Positions 47,391 to 61,782 are shown, counted from the stretch's first letter. The stretch is 64,000 nt of DNA from Immersiella caudata (GCA_030512335.1 JAULSU010000001.1:7068001-7132000); one strand, 5' to 3'. Program-made: numbers and translations. Notes: generated by a model not told the origin, from the letters alone.

Positions 47391-50044
47391 GCCGTGCAAG
47401 CCGATGGCCATGCCGGTGCAGTGTATGCAAAGCCGGAGACGAGATGCGGATCGTGTTGCGTCCAGGCCCGAAAGGCTGATTCGGCGCCATTGGTAGCGCG
47501 AAAGCTGCCGGGCTGCTAGACTCGTCACCGGTTGCGCGTATGTCTGCCGCTGCCGGTTTGGGAAGGTGCAAATCGCGGAACGGCAGCACTGCGGTTGGAT
47601 CTCGTTCCCTGGCAGGCACATCTGCGCAGAACTTCACATTTTCTCAAGTATCATACTCTAGGTAGCGCTTACATAGTTGCCATTCGACATAGCTGTTTCC
47701 TGCGAGGGAACATTATCTGAATCCATCGGTTTCCCCCGACCACTCTGTGGGGCCCCCTCCACGTCCCACCCCGGCACTCCCGGGGCGGCAGCCGGCCCTG
47801 CTGCCGCAGCTTCCCTTCCGGCCTACTTGCCGCAGCTCACGCTCCCCGGCCCCCCAGGGCCGGATACAACCAATTGGCAGGTTTTAAGAACAGAAGGCCA
47901 CTTGGAAGCCATGAGAGCGTGACAAGGCTGCCCTCAAACGTTGTTCCGCCTACCTATGAGACTGGCAAGTCATATCTAGATTTCTCGTGGATAGGGGTCC
48001 AACGCGGCGGCATCGAACTTTCTTGGTTTCTGCGTCAGCAAGAGGGCGGAGGACGAGAGGGCCTATCTTGCTCAGCTCTGACGCCTTTGTAGCACAAGTT
48101 CCCGGTGACTCCTCCGGCGAGGGAACGGCAAGAGACAACAGCCGCTTGGGCGAGGCAACGATCATGGCGTAAGTTTGGAAACAAGGGCAACCGAAAGGAA
48201 CGGCTTGTATATCCGGGACGAGTCACGAGCCCTGTCGGCAGCGAGTTACTGTTACGAAATCTATGCCCCGAATCTGCAACCCAGCATGAGCACTGGGGAT
48301 AATAAGGTTTACATCTAGCGGATGTTTGGGTGCACTGTGCCTGGAAAGAGTCGAAGAGCCAGCCAGCTGGGTTCGCCAAATGCAAGAATGTCGAGTGCCC
48401 GTCCCGTGCGAGAATACCGATGTGGTTGAACAGGATTTCCGTTTGCTCTACTTCCCACGGTTGCACAAAACGCACTCCCTAGAAATCTCTGCTTGTGGGC
48501 ACGAGACGGTCGAGGACTCATGAGGTTTTAGAAGGCTGAGAGCTTCGACAAGGCAAATACTTGTTGATGCTGTACGTGTTGTCTGAGAAAAGGCTATTGC
48601 CACAGAAACGAAAAAGTCTGCAGCAGCCAAGACCGTCCAGATAATCACCGGTTCCGTCTAGAGCGGCCGTTGAGGGGCGAAGGAAGGAGCCTTCATGGAG
48701 GACCCTCCGCCGCACGCCATGCTACAAGCGCCCAGCAAGGCCCGCCAATGGCAAAAGATATAAAGGATGCTGAATTTTTTAATTTTTTAATTTTTTAATT
48801 TTTGCACAGGGTTTCGCGGTTTGTGGCCAGCTCCGAACTCATGGGGGCCTGGAGCTCGGGTCACGAAAGCTTGATAGACGATTCTTGTGGAGAGGCTCGC
48901 CACAAATCATTGCTTTGTTTGACAGCACAAAGTAGAGCTTGGGATGATCTGAGCTTCCTTAGGTTGACAGGTCCGGTTGGCAATCTAGCTCCCCAAGGTT
49001 GGAGGGGAAATCGCACAGCCCCTCCGCTCCCAGATACGGTGGCATTCAATTGGTCTCGAAATTTCTCCATGAAACGGTGCGATCGAGATTTCATTGGATC
49101 AGCGGGCTGGCGACGGCTCGGGCATGCAGCAGTTCAAAACGCATTGCCGCCAGGTGGAGGCAGTTCTCCCGTCTCCAACCTGGAGCCTAGGAAGATAGGG
49201 GGCGGCTGCTGGATCCTGCCCAGGCTCCAGAAGGCGAGTCCTGGACTTCTGGAGAGGTACGGCTGTTCTCTGGACGGGTTGGAGGCGCCTTTGTGAGCGT
49301 TCTTGAAGGTTCAGGATGGCGCTGGGAAGCTGGTGTGGCATCCATCGATAGTGTGCGGCGAATGACAGTGACTCACGCCGCCAGCCGCGTGGGAGGTGTT
49401 TGCCCCAGAGTGATCCCTTGCAACTTTCGTCGTTGGGCTGGAAGCTAGAAGCGGAACAGAGCCCAAGCCTGCACACTGTATCGCGCAGCTAGGCACTTGC
49501 ATGGGTATGATGATGGAGGGGTAAAACCGTCGAGTGAGGACGCGATGAGGGGCAGCCTGGGTGACCATGCGCGTGCTCAGCTAACAGAAAAAAAACTTCA
49601 GCACCTCTGCTCTGCTCTGCTCAAGCGATTCAGACAATAGCAGATAGATCTAGACACATGGAACATATACATCGCGATATTGACAGTGTGCATAATACCG
49701 AGCTTGATTCGAGCTATTCAAGCGATAGCTGGGAGTTCCTGGTGGCCAGAAAGGTACAATGGTACTTCGAGGCATATTGGCAGGGTGGATTGGAAACGCT
49801 GTCCGGGACCCACAGTTTCGTTGCTAGTGCGCGTGGGTGGGGCAAAAAAATGTGAATGCTGCTACCCCGCTACCCCTCAGGTTATTTATTCGAACGCTTC
49901 TGCTGTGCCTTCCATAAATCTTTCCTTTGATCCTTCTTTCTTCGTCGCCATACCAACATTTCTGTTACCTGGCATTCCTCAACTTCCAAGCTCAGCTTCC
50001 ACTTCGTCAACCCTTCAACAACTTCATCACACAACACCGCCAAA
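47391..50044. other. Intergenic, about 2.7 kb, with EF-1alpha promoter at right
   Basis: The left end would have been the ABCC promoter. No motif-bearing frame was found. The frame at 48802-49296 has no ATG, and its composition is unlike the neighbouring genes. The last 150 bases before 50045 are rich in CTT/TTC tracts, the usual leader of highly expressed fungal translation genes. Confidence 0.5.
48773..48803. repeat. AATTTTTT octamer array
   Basis: Four consecutive AATTTTTT units (the last short by one T) in an AT-rich patch just after TATAAAGGATGC. A simple microsatellite; no function is evident. Confidence 0.85.
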
Positions 50045-51932
<1,888 letters not shown>

Positions 51933-52929
51933 ATTCTTGTCACGGCGTCTCACCAACTCACGAGCACCGTTCTGGTCCTGCTCGTCAACGGGTTCGCGTC
52001 AAGGATCGCGCGAGGTCGTTACCGATTGCCTTGATTCGCGGGAGCACTCGGCTGTTTTGTTATCGGGGCACAGTTGAGAGGGTTTGGTCTGGGATTTTCT
52101 TGAGAGTCAAAAACTTCTCACTATGTGCTAAAGTACAAGATAGAGCTTTCAGGTGCGATCTGCAATGAGGATTCCCTAATGATTCTGATGAACACTTTCT
52201 TGCTCCAGTTGCGGTGATGATGTTGTGCTGTGTTGTTGCCTTTGCCTCACCAACCGTGATGTGTAGCTGTGCCGGCCGCCGTAACCATCGCCTAAGCTCT
52301 CATTGAGGCGGACGCTCTTGTGACTTGGCAGAAGCGAAGTAGCGATATTGTTTCTCCCCATTACGGTGTGGCGTAGGTATAGATTTGACAGTCAAGTGAC
52401 GATAGGTGGTTTCTGCTGAAAAGGTCTGCTCAATGGGCGTTCACCTCCACACCTGCGTATAAGCTAACTTCTCGCCATTCCGACAATGTTCTAGCAGTCT
52501 CTAGACACTTGAATCCATTTTTACATGGCCATCATCGTAGCAATGATGACGCTTTGGCTTGGTAGGTCGACTTTGGGGTTGTGATGATGAGCCAAGGCCG
52601 GCATACTTGTAGGTGTGCATCACAGCTTCAAACTTCACGCGCCTGCAAAGAAGCCTCTGAGGAGCATATCCAGAGGAATATGGATGGCAGCGACCTCCAA
52701 AGCTTTCGATGCTTCGTCAATCCCACAAGTTTCCACTGGAGGTGACGGGTTGGTGTCATCTTTGAAGCTGAAGCAAGTAGCACTCGGTTACAATCATACA
52801 GCCACGAGATCGCCGTAGTTCATATTAGGTAGGCAAGGTAGTGTAGTAGTTATTATATCCAACCATCATACAGTATCTACTTCTACATTTCTATTTATCA
52901 TACACGGATATCGTACACTGTATGTACGT
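51933..52929. other. Convergent 3' spacer
   Basis: Contains the 3' UTRs of EF-1alpha and SLS1, which face each other. AT-rich from about 52800 to 52930. No gene seen. Confidence 0.5.
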
Positions 52930-55900
52930 TTATACATCCATCTCTCCTGTCTTCATCCTAATCCCTCGCATCTCCCATCCAAATTTGGAGAAATCTCGCT
53001 TCACGACCAGGTTCGCCATGGCAGAGACAACTTCCATGAATTCTGCGGCGTCTGGCTTGTCGATCGGGTGGGAATCCGTTGCTTTCCCCGGTCCGTGGGG
53101 AATAGGTTTACCGTCGCCGCCCAATAATCGTGTGTTGACGGCTATAGCGTCGAGACTGATCTGAGAGGTCTTGCTTGCGTACTTGTCGCCCTTGCTGCTG
53201 CTGTAGGTGAGCTTGAAGCCTTGGTGCTCGGCTGTGACGGCACGTTGGATTTCGAACCCGGCGTAGCGGTAGTCGACGGTGACGAAGTCGTCTGCCGACT
53301 CTGTTTGCACCTCGGAGGCACTGGTCTGCTGGGGCTCCTCGGCGTTCTCTGCTTGGGCATTGGAGGCGCCCTTTTCAGCCTCTTGCGAAGGAGCATCGGC
53401 CTCCAGAAGGCTTCGTGGGAGACGCACAGCAGAGAGGGTCGGGGGCATTACCATCACATCTTCCCATGGAGCAAGGTCGGAGTCGTTGAGGAATTTGAGC
53501 ATGACTGGCAGATGCTCATCTATGGTGATGCCCGGAAGCGCAAAATAACGGTCTTGGCGGAGACGAACGTCAACGGGGGCGCTGGGTAATAGGACATCGC
53601 GGGTAAAAGACGATGTCACGGCGCGGGCTTCGATGATGCGCTTGAGCTCTTTGTGGTCGCCCTCGATCCTGAGCTCTAATGGCGGAGGCGTAGGGCTACC
53701 CGGAGCGGTAGGGCGTTGTGGATCCGGGAGGAAACGTATAATGACTGTGTAGTGCCAGAGGCCTTCTTCAACGAGATTGGTCGGCAAGCCAAGGGCGGTA
53801 ATGGGCGGCATGACAGGGATGAATGTGTGATTAGACGTCTTGAATTCAGTTCTGATCTTGAAATCGGGGTTCGCCGGTCGGGCGTGAAGAATGTGGCCGA
53901 AGACTGCAGTTGTCCTCGTGGTCAATTCGGACCAGCCACCTTGGGGCAGGGGCTCTCCGCGGTGCTTGAATGGATCTCCCGGCGTGCGAGATGATGTGGC
54001 ATCCCAGTTCTTGACTTCAATGGGCCGTGGAAGTACGTCCTGGGGAATCTTCTCCCGTCCCTTTCTCAATATGGCGTCTGCCGGAGCCACCCACCTTGCC
54101 CATTCTCTATGGCGTTCGTGCCAGGGCAGCTGTGCCTCACAGTCGTACTTGGCCACGTACCCGCCGCCTCGCTTCTTGATCCGCGAGGGCGAAGCCGGCA
54201 ACATAGACGTAGCTGAAGATGTGCGAGGTGTGGGGTAGAGAGCACCAAGCAGGAGGCGCAAGACCACATCTCCTTTGTTCTCGGCTCCTTTGCGTGGTTC
54301 AGGCAGATTGATCCAGCTCACTAAAATCTAAATAGACTTGGTCAGCACCAGTAAAATGAGTTGCCGGAACAACTAGGGAACTCTACCTTTTTGCCCGAGG
54401 AGTCAAGGCGGACCAGTGAGTTTGCGAGCCGTCCAACTTCCTCGAGAAGCTCAGGGTCCACGGGTTTAGAGGAGAAGAGATTGGTATCCACCTGGATCGT
54501 CTTGGAGCAGGATAGGATCTTGTTGATCTCCATCAGGATCGACTCGGCTGCTGCTTTTTGCGCCAGAATAGAGATGGTTTTGCGTGGAACCACAGCCTCA
54601 ATCTGGTTCCCAAACCCCAGAGATTTCCTCGCGATGTCTCGCAGGTATCTTCTGGTTCCAACTAGCAGGGAAGTTAGCGTGAAACAGAGCTGAAGCAAAC
54701 TGTCACGATGTTTGACATACCAAGCAACAGGCCGAACTCTGTGTCGGCCAATTCGACATCAAGGCGGCCATGAACCCCAAGGTTTGTATGAGACAATAAG
54801 CCCCAGTAGTCGCCTACTATCTGGAGGACTAGTCTTTCTTTGGGGCTCATATCTGGGTGATACGGCTCAAAAGTATCGGTTTCCTGAGATTCTTGTGGCG
54901 CAACCGGCACCCAAGGGTGCTTTTTGACGATCCAGGGCGGATGAATGGTCGGCAGCTCCAGGGACTCCTCTGGTTGGGGCTCATCCGCCGTGGGCTTCTC
55001 CGGAAGAGAGTGAAAGGCGAAGACGTATTGCTGCAGCTGCGGCGCCGTGAATCCCTCTTCAAGTTTCATTTTGAGTTGCTCAATTTCACCGGCCACTAAA
55101 GGGTGAGAGGACTTCGGCCGCAGCTCGTGAATGTTTCGGATGGCATCGCTCAAGGTTGGATATTGATCATCGTTTTCCAAGATGTCATCGATGCGGGCGC
55201 TGGGTGATTCGGTTTCGTCTGTCTTCAGACTTTTCATATCCGTATTATTCGCCTCCAGGCCTTGGTCTTCGACTTTTGCTTCAGCTTTCGGCCCTTCTGA
55301 CAACAACTCCACAACATCGTGATATTCGGCCGCTACCACATTCGACGCCTTCTTCGTCGTCTTCTTCTTCTTCTTCTTCCTGACGTCGTGCGAGCGCATG
55401 ATGATGGCGCTGCTGCGCTGTCCCATTACATCGACCGAGAGCGCCTCATTCTCAGCAGACAGTTGTTTGCCCCTTGACTTGTAGATTTGCTTAGTGCTGA
55501 GCGGCCTGTCGGTCTCGTCCCGTGGCACACGCCGATAGAACCTCTCCAGCGCTGCTCCATCGGCCTTGAGTAGAGGGTGTACCCCCTTCGTTTCAAAAAT
55601 CGTCTGCTCGTGGCGACGTGACAAGCCTTTACCCGAAGATTGGAGCCTGAAGAGAGTCAGGCCCTTTTGTTCCGTGTTGTCATTGTTGACGGCGTTCTCT
55701 GTTCCTTGCGCCCCTGAGTTGGCGCCCTCCTGCGCGGCTGCGGCGTTCCTGATAGACTGCTGCCCCTGAGGATCGCTCAGCGCATCCGGAGGGGATGGTG
55801 ATGTTTGAGGTTTTGTGGTTGTTATGGGTTTTGCCGCCTGTTTCGTTGGTTGTTTGCGGTCCGTGCTAGCGATAGCATCGATTATGGACTGTCGCAAGGC

Positions 55901-56020
55901 GATGTGCTCGTTACGTCGCGCGGGAGCGGTAGCTGAGAAGAGTCTTCGAGGGAGGGCAGCGCCCAATTGCAGTCGGCATTGAACGCAAACGAAGCTGCCT
56001 GAGACCTTTTGTCTGAGCAT
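52930..56020 (-). CDS. sls1: Mitochondrial inner-membrane expression regulator SLS1
   Basis: Fungal SLS1-family protein, which couples mitochondrial transcription to translation at the inner membrane. Exons are 56020-54721, 54661-54387 and 54327-52930, separated by two 59-nt introns, giving 990 residues. The N-terminus MLRQKVSGSFVCVQCRLQL...RRLFSATAPARR is a typical mitochondrial presequence, and this ATG was chosen for that reason. The frame is open 21 codons upstream through a Val-rich stretch. A linker of about 250 residues with a Lys run (KKKKKK at about 55362-55381) follows. Then comes the conserved SLS core: LSHTNLGVHGRLDVELADTE, a KH-like segment around EAVVPRKTISILAQKAA, KKILVSWINLPEPRKG, and the C-terminal KRDFSKFGWEMRGIRMK. 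It is divergent from NSE3 across a 534-bp gap. Confidence 0.93.
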
Positions 56021-56554
56021 TGAGAACGTTGTCGGCCTTGCGGGCGCCGCAACAACCACGACCACGACAACGAACAACAACAACGAACGGGGTATTCAGT
56101 CAGCACAGCTCGATTCCACTTCCGATCATGTCGCAAGCATCTCCGAACCTGAACCTGAATTCGGCCGACAACGAGGTTTTCAGGTGAGGCCTCCTATCCT
56201 TGTCCCTGCAGTCTGGCGTCTCCGAGCAATGCCTTCGTTTGGTTGCTGTTCCCCTCAACTGAAAGCGCCAGCTTCAAAATTTCGTCGCGCGACCACCTGG
56301 AGTAGAAAAAAAATGGAGCCTGCATCTTTAGTGGGAACCCAGCGGCCCTTACATGGTGTTCCCGGCAGGCAACTCGCGGCGACAGGCACGTCACAGGCTT
56401 GGCACCCAACGCGTAAAGTGCATCTGCAGCGCGTGAGACAGCAAACCATCATCACTCCATCTTTTTCAGTGCCACAAATCCAGAGAGCACATATCCCTAA
56501 CCGGAAATCATTCTTAGCTTCCTGTCGGGTGTCATATACGAAAGTCTTCATACT
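56021..56554. promoter_or_regulatory. Divergent promoter region of SLS1 and NSE3
   Basis: A 534-bp gap between outward-facing starts. It contains a 19-codon plus-strand frame starting at 56128 whose end coincides with a good splice donor (TTCAG/GTGAGG at 56183/56184). This may be an upstream ORF or a leader exon of NSE3 (see findings). Confidence 0.5.
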
Positions 56555-57746
56555 ATGCCGCCTTCACAACAACGAAGGCATCGGCGAGTGGGTTCTCACA
56601 CCGTCCCTCCCCACCATGGATCGAGAGGGATTCGACTGACGCAACAACGGCAGGCCGTGGAAGAGGAGTCAGATAATGATGCGGAAATACAGTCGCCGAG
56701 TTCAGAAGATGCGGATGGCGACGGAGATACCCAAATGGGCGGTGTTGGGCCCGATAGTACGAGGGACCTGATCAAGCAGCTGGTTCGCTACGCTCTGGCC
56801 TGCGAGTTCTCCCGCACACCCATCCGCAGAGATGGCATCAGAGAGAAAGGTAAGCATCTACTACTCCCAAGCCTGGACCTTCCACCCTAACTGGCTGGTG
56901 TTCATGGCAGTGCTTGGCCGTCATGGACGAGAATTCAGGAAGGTCTTCAACGGGGCACAAGAGCAGCTCCGGGCAAAGTTCGGGATGGAGATGGTTGAGC
57001 TTCCCGTGAGGGATAGGAACCTGCTGACGGCAGACCAAAAGAGAAAGGGTGTGTTTGCCATCCTACTGTTTGGTGTACTTGATGTTTCCTTGCTGACATC
57101 CTGGTGTCTCCCAGCCGCCAAATCCCAGAGTCAGAAGGAAGCGGCGTCTAATGCATATGTGCTCGTTTCTACGCTCCCCGAAGAATATCGGACTCCTGGA
57201 ATTCTTCCACCGTCGAAGGTTCATTCAGCAGATGGAGAGGCCGCGTACACGGCACTGTATGCGATTATAATTGCAATTATTCAGCTCAGCGGCGGTGAAC
57301 TCAGCGACCCGCGACTTCGCCGACATCTTCAACGGCTGAACGCTGCGCAGAATATGCCGAGTGCCAACCCGATGGACCCCCATTCACCAAGCGAGAAGAC
57401 CGAATTTGTTCTCCAAAAAATGGTCAAACAGCAGTATCTTGTTAAGGTCACTGAGAAGGGCCAGAATGACGAAGAGGGCAGCACCTGGCATGTCGGCCCA
57501 CGCGGAAAAGTGGAAGTTGACAACGAATCTATCGCCCAGTTCGTGCGATCTGTATACGGTGGGGGTACAGAGGATCTAGAGAAGAGATTAGAGGCGACTT
57601 TAAAGGTCAGAAAAAGAGACGCCGCGCCGCCTCCTGTTGCCGAAGCAGAAGAAGATGGCGCTGCCCACGGAGATCCCGGCCCAAGTTCCAGGCGTAGGAG
57701 CGGAAGAAGGGCCGCAGCTCAAGCAGAGGAAGAGGATGATGAGTGA
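56555..57746 (+). CDS. nse3: Smc5-6 complex subunit NSE3 (MAGE-domain protein)
   Basis: MAGE/WH-domain subunit of the Smc5-6 complex, working with Nse1 and Nse4 in DNA repair and chromosome maintenance. Exons are 56555-56849, 56911-57048 and 57115-57746, separated by introns of 61 and 66 nt, giving 354 residues. An acidic, disordered N-terminus (about 1-75) is followed by the MAGE homology domain at about 75-300. Typical segments are RDLIKQLVRYALACEFSRTP, TPGILPPSK, the winged-helix stretch AIIIAIIQLSGGELSDPRLRRHL, KMVKQQYLVKV and WHVGPRGKVEV. The tail is charged (RRRSGRRAAAQAEEEDDE). Fungi usually have one MAGE protein, so orthology to Nse3 is secure by family knowledge. The stop is 288 bp from the convergent SF3b5 stop. 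Confidence 0.93.
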
Positions 57747-58034
57747 GCACGTAGTCTGAGGGTACTTGGTGTTGGCGTCAGGGTCATTCTGCATTTGTGC
57801 ACGAGATACCCGCGACTCAGGTCATAGAACGAGGGTTGCGCTGATAACTTAAGCGCCTCACCCCTTTACGAACCGTATAGCTGAGCCCAGTCCGTGGAAC
57901 CAAGGTGACGATGTCCTCAGCGACGGCGAAAAGGCCAGCAAACTGCTGCCCCTACCCAACATGCCTCCCATCCGCGACCCTGCGTTCCCCTTTTCTTTCT
58001 TTCGTCGCATATAGCCTAGCCTCCAGCGTTGCCC

Positions 58035-58448
58035 TCAGTCCTCATTCTGCCTCGTAATAACCATCGGCTCTTCTCCCTCCCTTGGCGGCGGCGGCCCAAC
58101 AGGCTGAAGCATTTTCTACACCCAACGTCAGCAAGCAGATCTCCCAAGCGCACTCCATTGTCCCCAGAAGAACGCACCCTGATCAACTGCGCCCGGACCT
58201 TCGCGACGGGCTCATTTTGCGCGAGCGCCATGTATGACAGTAGCGGTGGGTGCCCGACCATGCTGGCGTAGGTGTCACGGTGGATGTTGGTCTTCCATTC
58301 CCAGGACGTGGTGTCAGGGTGGCCGGTGCCGATGTATTTGGCCTGCAGGCGCTCGAGCTCTTGTTGGGTGCGGAGTTTGTCGGCCTTTTCCGAAAATAGT
58401 CAGCCACCCAGTTGGAAGAGAATTAGATGGGGGATGGGGGCGTACCAT
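58035..58448 (-). CDS. ysf3: Splicing factor 3B subunit 5 (SF3b10/Ysf3)
   Basis: Small subunit of the SF3b part of U2 snRNP, needed for branch-site recognition. The gene is three exons: 58448-58446 (just the ATG), 58384-58178 and 58115-58035, giving 96 residues. The two introns (61 and 62 nt) have GTACGC/AAAAG and GTGCGT/TGTAG ends. The protein reads MADKLRTQQELERLQAKYIG, then the family hallmarks GTGHPDTTSWEW, NIHRDTYASMVGHPP and KMLQPVGPPPP. Nearly every family-conserved residue I know is present. The family is usually about 85 residues; here a short C-terminal tail is added. Automated annotation could miss it because the start codon forms an exon by itself. Confidence 0.95.
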
Positions 58449-58878
58449 TTTGTGAACAGCTGTGGAGGAAATGGGGGTTTGGGACGAGGAGTTGAGCTTT
58501 TAGTGTTGCGCCGCGTTACGCGGGAGCTGACCTTGGTGACCTGCGGGTTCTTGGCGCTAGCGGCTCGGTGTGGCAGGAGCGTTTTTGAGAGAAGACGGGG
58601 ATTCCCACACCGGGATGGAGATGAGACGCGTTAGCGCGTGGCGTTAATCCCCAACTCGTTCTCATGAAATAAATCAGCACATAAATCAGCAACGAGTTTG
58701 AAATCTTGGGTGAGTGAGGATAGCGGAATTGGCGATGGGCTTTTACTAATAAGAGTGTTAGGAACAAGACTGGCACCAAATAGAGTGAGCGGCGCATCGG
58801 CCCTGGTTTTTTGTTTCAGAGGATACCTCAGCAGCTGGAAGCTTCACATTGTGTCCGGATCAAGCCCGGTGAGACGAC
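58449..58878. promoter_or_regulatory. Divergent promoter region of SF3b5 and the MYND-like gene
   Basis: A 430-bp gap between divergent start codons. It contains no other convincing frame. Both promoters must fit here, so shared regulation is possible but not shown. Confidence 0.5.
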
Positions 58879-60317
58879 ATGGGCCCGAACAAAACAGCAC
58901 CGCCTATCTCGTTGATGGAATGTATTCACCAGTCGGCCCTTTCCGAGGCCAAAGGTGCGGAGCTCGTCGCATCGGTTGCTCAGCTTCGCGAACGCTGCGC
59001 ATCAGAGCACGCTGACAAAGCGACGACGTTGGTCGAGTGCGACTCCTGCCTGGAGCAGCTGCTCTCGTCAGTACGAGCACGCTATCTAGAAAATACCGCG
59101 CCAGAGAAACAGCAAGCAGAATGGTTCTCATCGAGGGAGGGCTTCCTGACAGAGCTCGAGGCGCTGTTTACGGAGGCGCTGCAGCGTCGGCTAGATCCCC
59201 GTGAGATCGATGTTCGCGTACAGGAGGAGCGCAGTCGGTGGTACTTGGAGACTGTGAGGTTATCGCTGGTACGGCTGATAGCGGAGGACCGCGCGGGGAA
59301 AGATGCTGTGCTTGAGAAGCTGCAGGATGATGCCGATCCGGCGAACCAGGCAACCGAGGCGTCTCAGACGATCAAAGAGAGCCCTCTGTTGTCGCGAGAG
59401 CCGATAAACGCCACGACCGCGCTTGAGCGTCTGCTGGCAGCGACGGAACCTGACGCAAGGATCGAGGCGTTGAAGGAGACATTTCTCAGCACAGGCGACA
59501 CCATCCCGGACGAACACCAAAAGTACCTCGAGATGGTGCAGAACGGCCAGTCCGTGGAACAAGTCATAGACCACGTTCTCGACGAGAGGCAAGCGGCCGT
59601 GGCATCACGAGAACAAGAGGATAAGCTGAAAGAAAAACTATACGAGCTGCGTCGCGCGCGGGCAGGGTACGAACAACAAAAGTCCCGGAGAGAGCGGAAA
59701 CGCGCCAGGCTCGCAGAGCAAGTCGACATCCCCTACGAGCTCTACGACCTCCCGCCGTGCTTCACCTGCGGCAAAACTCCCGACACAGGCGACTTCCTCT
59801 GCTGCCCCATCTGCAATATCCTCGTCCGCTTCAACCTCCCCGACGTCAGACCCACCGTCTTCTGCCCCGACCACGACGATCACAGTGACCAAGTAAGCTC
59901 CCCTTCCGCCTTTCCCTCAACTCCCCGAGTAGCTAACACCACCCAAAGAGCCACCACTCCGAATCCCACACCTGCGCCTCTGGCGATTCCTGCATTTCTT
60001 CCTCGTCTCCTCCATCAGACCCCATCCCATCCATCTGCTTCTGCCGCGAATGCCTCACCTCCCTCAAAATCCCTTCCGCCTTCTGCTCCCCCACCTGCGC
60101 CGACACCAACTTCCAACGCCACCGCGAGGAAGTCCACATGCCAACTCGCAAGCAGCTCGACATCATCGTCACGGATCGCGACACGCTAGAATACTTTCCT
60201 ACCGACGACGGTAGCACTCGTTATCGTGCTAAAGACATTTCGGCGCATGTCATTTCGTTGGAGGAGGCGGTTGGGCAGTGGGAAGGGGAGAATCATGTCA
60301 AGATGCAGAGGGTTTGA
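58879..60317 (+). CDS. Uncharacterised protein with coiled coil and MYND-like Cys/His domain
   Basis: A 460-residue protein in two exons, 58879-59892 and 59949-60317. The 56-nt intron has a GTAAGC donor, a GCTAAC branch site and an AAAG acceptor. The first 270 residues are helical, rich in Glu/Arg/Leu, and end in a strongly charged coiled coil (ELRRARAGYEQQKSRRERKR). Then come two Cys/His clusters. The first is PCFTCGKTPDTGDFLCCPICN with a nearby CPDHDDHSDQ. The second, after a Ser/Pro linker, is CFCREC ... FCSPTCADTNFQRHREEVH, which has the C-x2-C, C-x3-C, H-x3-H spacing of a MYND-type zinc finger. I do not recognise the family. Zinc binding is a good inference; a role in protein-protein contacts is a guess. 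Confidence 0.85.
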
Positions 60318-61782
60318 TAGGGATTGGTAGGAGATGGGGCGATTGTATGATGGCAATGGTCGTGGTTTGTTGGCGTAGGCGAGATATCTAAGCGCTGTAT
60401 AGGAGTCTTGAGTTCGGGAATTGAAAGAATGGCGTTCAATGTGGTGACCGGGTATACACTATGTGTCTTCTTCGTCGCCCGGCAAAACGACTCGACAGTT
60501 GTTGTGCGACATATTTTTTCCGTGGAGACTTGAACCCCTTGAACGTGAGGTAGTAAGAGCTGTGTTGCGCATTGGCAAAACGTAGGTGCTTGCTGGTGAG
60601 GGCCAAGGATATTGCTACACCATGCACTTCAAATGGAGTCTAGCCTTGCAGTGTCGCCTCATGTACCTGCATTTGCATGTTTACGTGACCAAAATCGGTC
60701 CATTTGCGGTTGGAGCAGACCCCTCTAACATATCTACGGAATATCACATAGGGTTGCAAGAACTTTTGGTTGAATCACGACCACTCAGTTCTGGAAGGTA
60801 TACCCTGATGGTAGACGCGTTGAAGACTGGCAGCGAGCTAGACTAAGCCAAGCATCACTGTGGAGGCCCCTTTTCACAACCGAATGACGCAACGCCGTTT
60901 GGGATCATCTCCAAGTCCTCTGACAAACGTCTCAAGTTTGAGTAGCATCGTCTCAGTTAAAACACGCTTTTGTAGTAACTGACGTAGTCAGTAGACTCTC
61001 CCCAAAAGCAGGCATAATCGAAAATTAGGGCAATGCGTCGCAAGACTCCCCTCCATCTCCATCATCTCAACGCAGGCAAGGAAGGAGTAGTTGTCACCCA
61101 CAAAAACAAGCAACGGCCACCTCTCCACCACCCTGCCGCTTCCACGAGCACCGCAAAAGTATGGATGATATCGATTCTTATTCCAGAAGATAAAAGAGAA
61201 CTCTCACAAACAGGACGTAAAAAGTGACACAAGAGAGGGAAGGTGAAGGGGGTATTCCACGCCCGACCCACAGGTTAAACATGGTACATGAGAAGGTTAA
61301 AGGGGTATGTGTGTTTGTGTGTTGAGAGTCAGTAAACGCTTTTATCCCAGCCGACTTGTCCAAAGCCGTAGTGGTTTGGGGCACCAGACCGTCCTCCCAA
61401 CTACACCAGGCCGAGGCGGGCCTGTTGCGGTTCCTTTGACCCATCCAAACCCCGGCTTCGTCTAGGCCGGAAAAAAGAGAATCGTGATGGTATCGAATTT
61501 TTGCATCGTCGAGGCCGAATGAGAATCACCCAAGGGTAGTAAGACAAAGGACAAATATGGGGTATGATGCTATCGTAGCTCCTCAAGAGGGTCGTCGATA
61601 TCGAAGACCAGACAAGAAAGGAAAATCGCGCATGTGCTGTCTCGACGCGCTTGGTCGTAATGTCGGCTGCAATGGTTGATATCCATGCGCTAGGCCAAAA
61701 AACCGCACAGCCAATCTCGGGGTATGTTGATAACCGTAAACTCCTGTCCGAGAAAAAGCACCGACCCTGTTGATATCTAACC
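60318..61782. other. Convergent spacer, about 1.5 kb
   Basis: Between the MYND-like gene and the septin stop codon. Frames are short and without motifs. The half next to 61782 is probably septin 3' UTR. Confidence 0.5.

Noticed and set aside
48802..49296. 164-codon plus-strand frame
   Set aside because: No ATG, no motif, composition unlike neighbouring genes, and frames open on the other strand as well.
60500..60580. Possible minus-strand tRNA around GGGGTTCAAGTCTCC
   Set aside because: Only the T arm is plausible; no D arm or acceptor pairing could be found.
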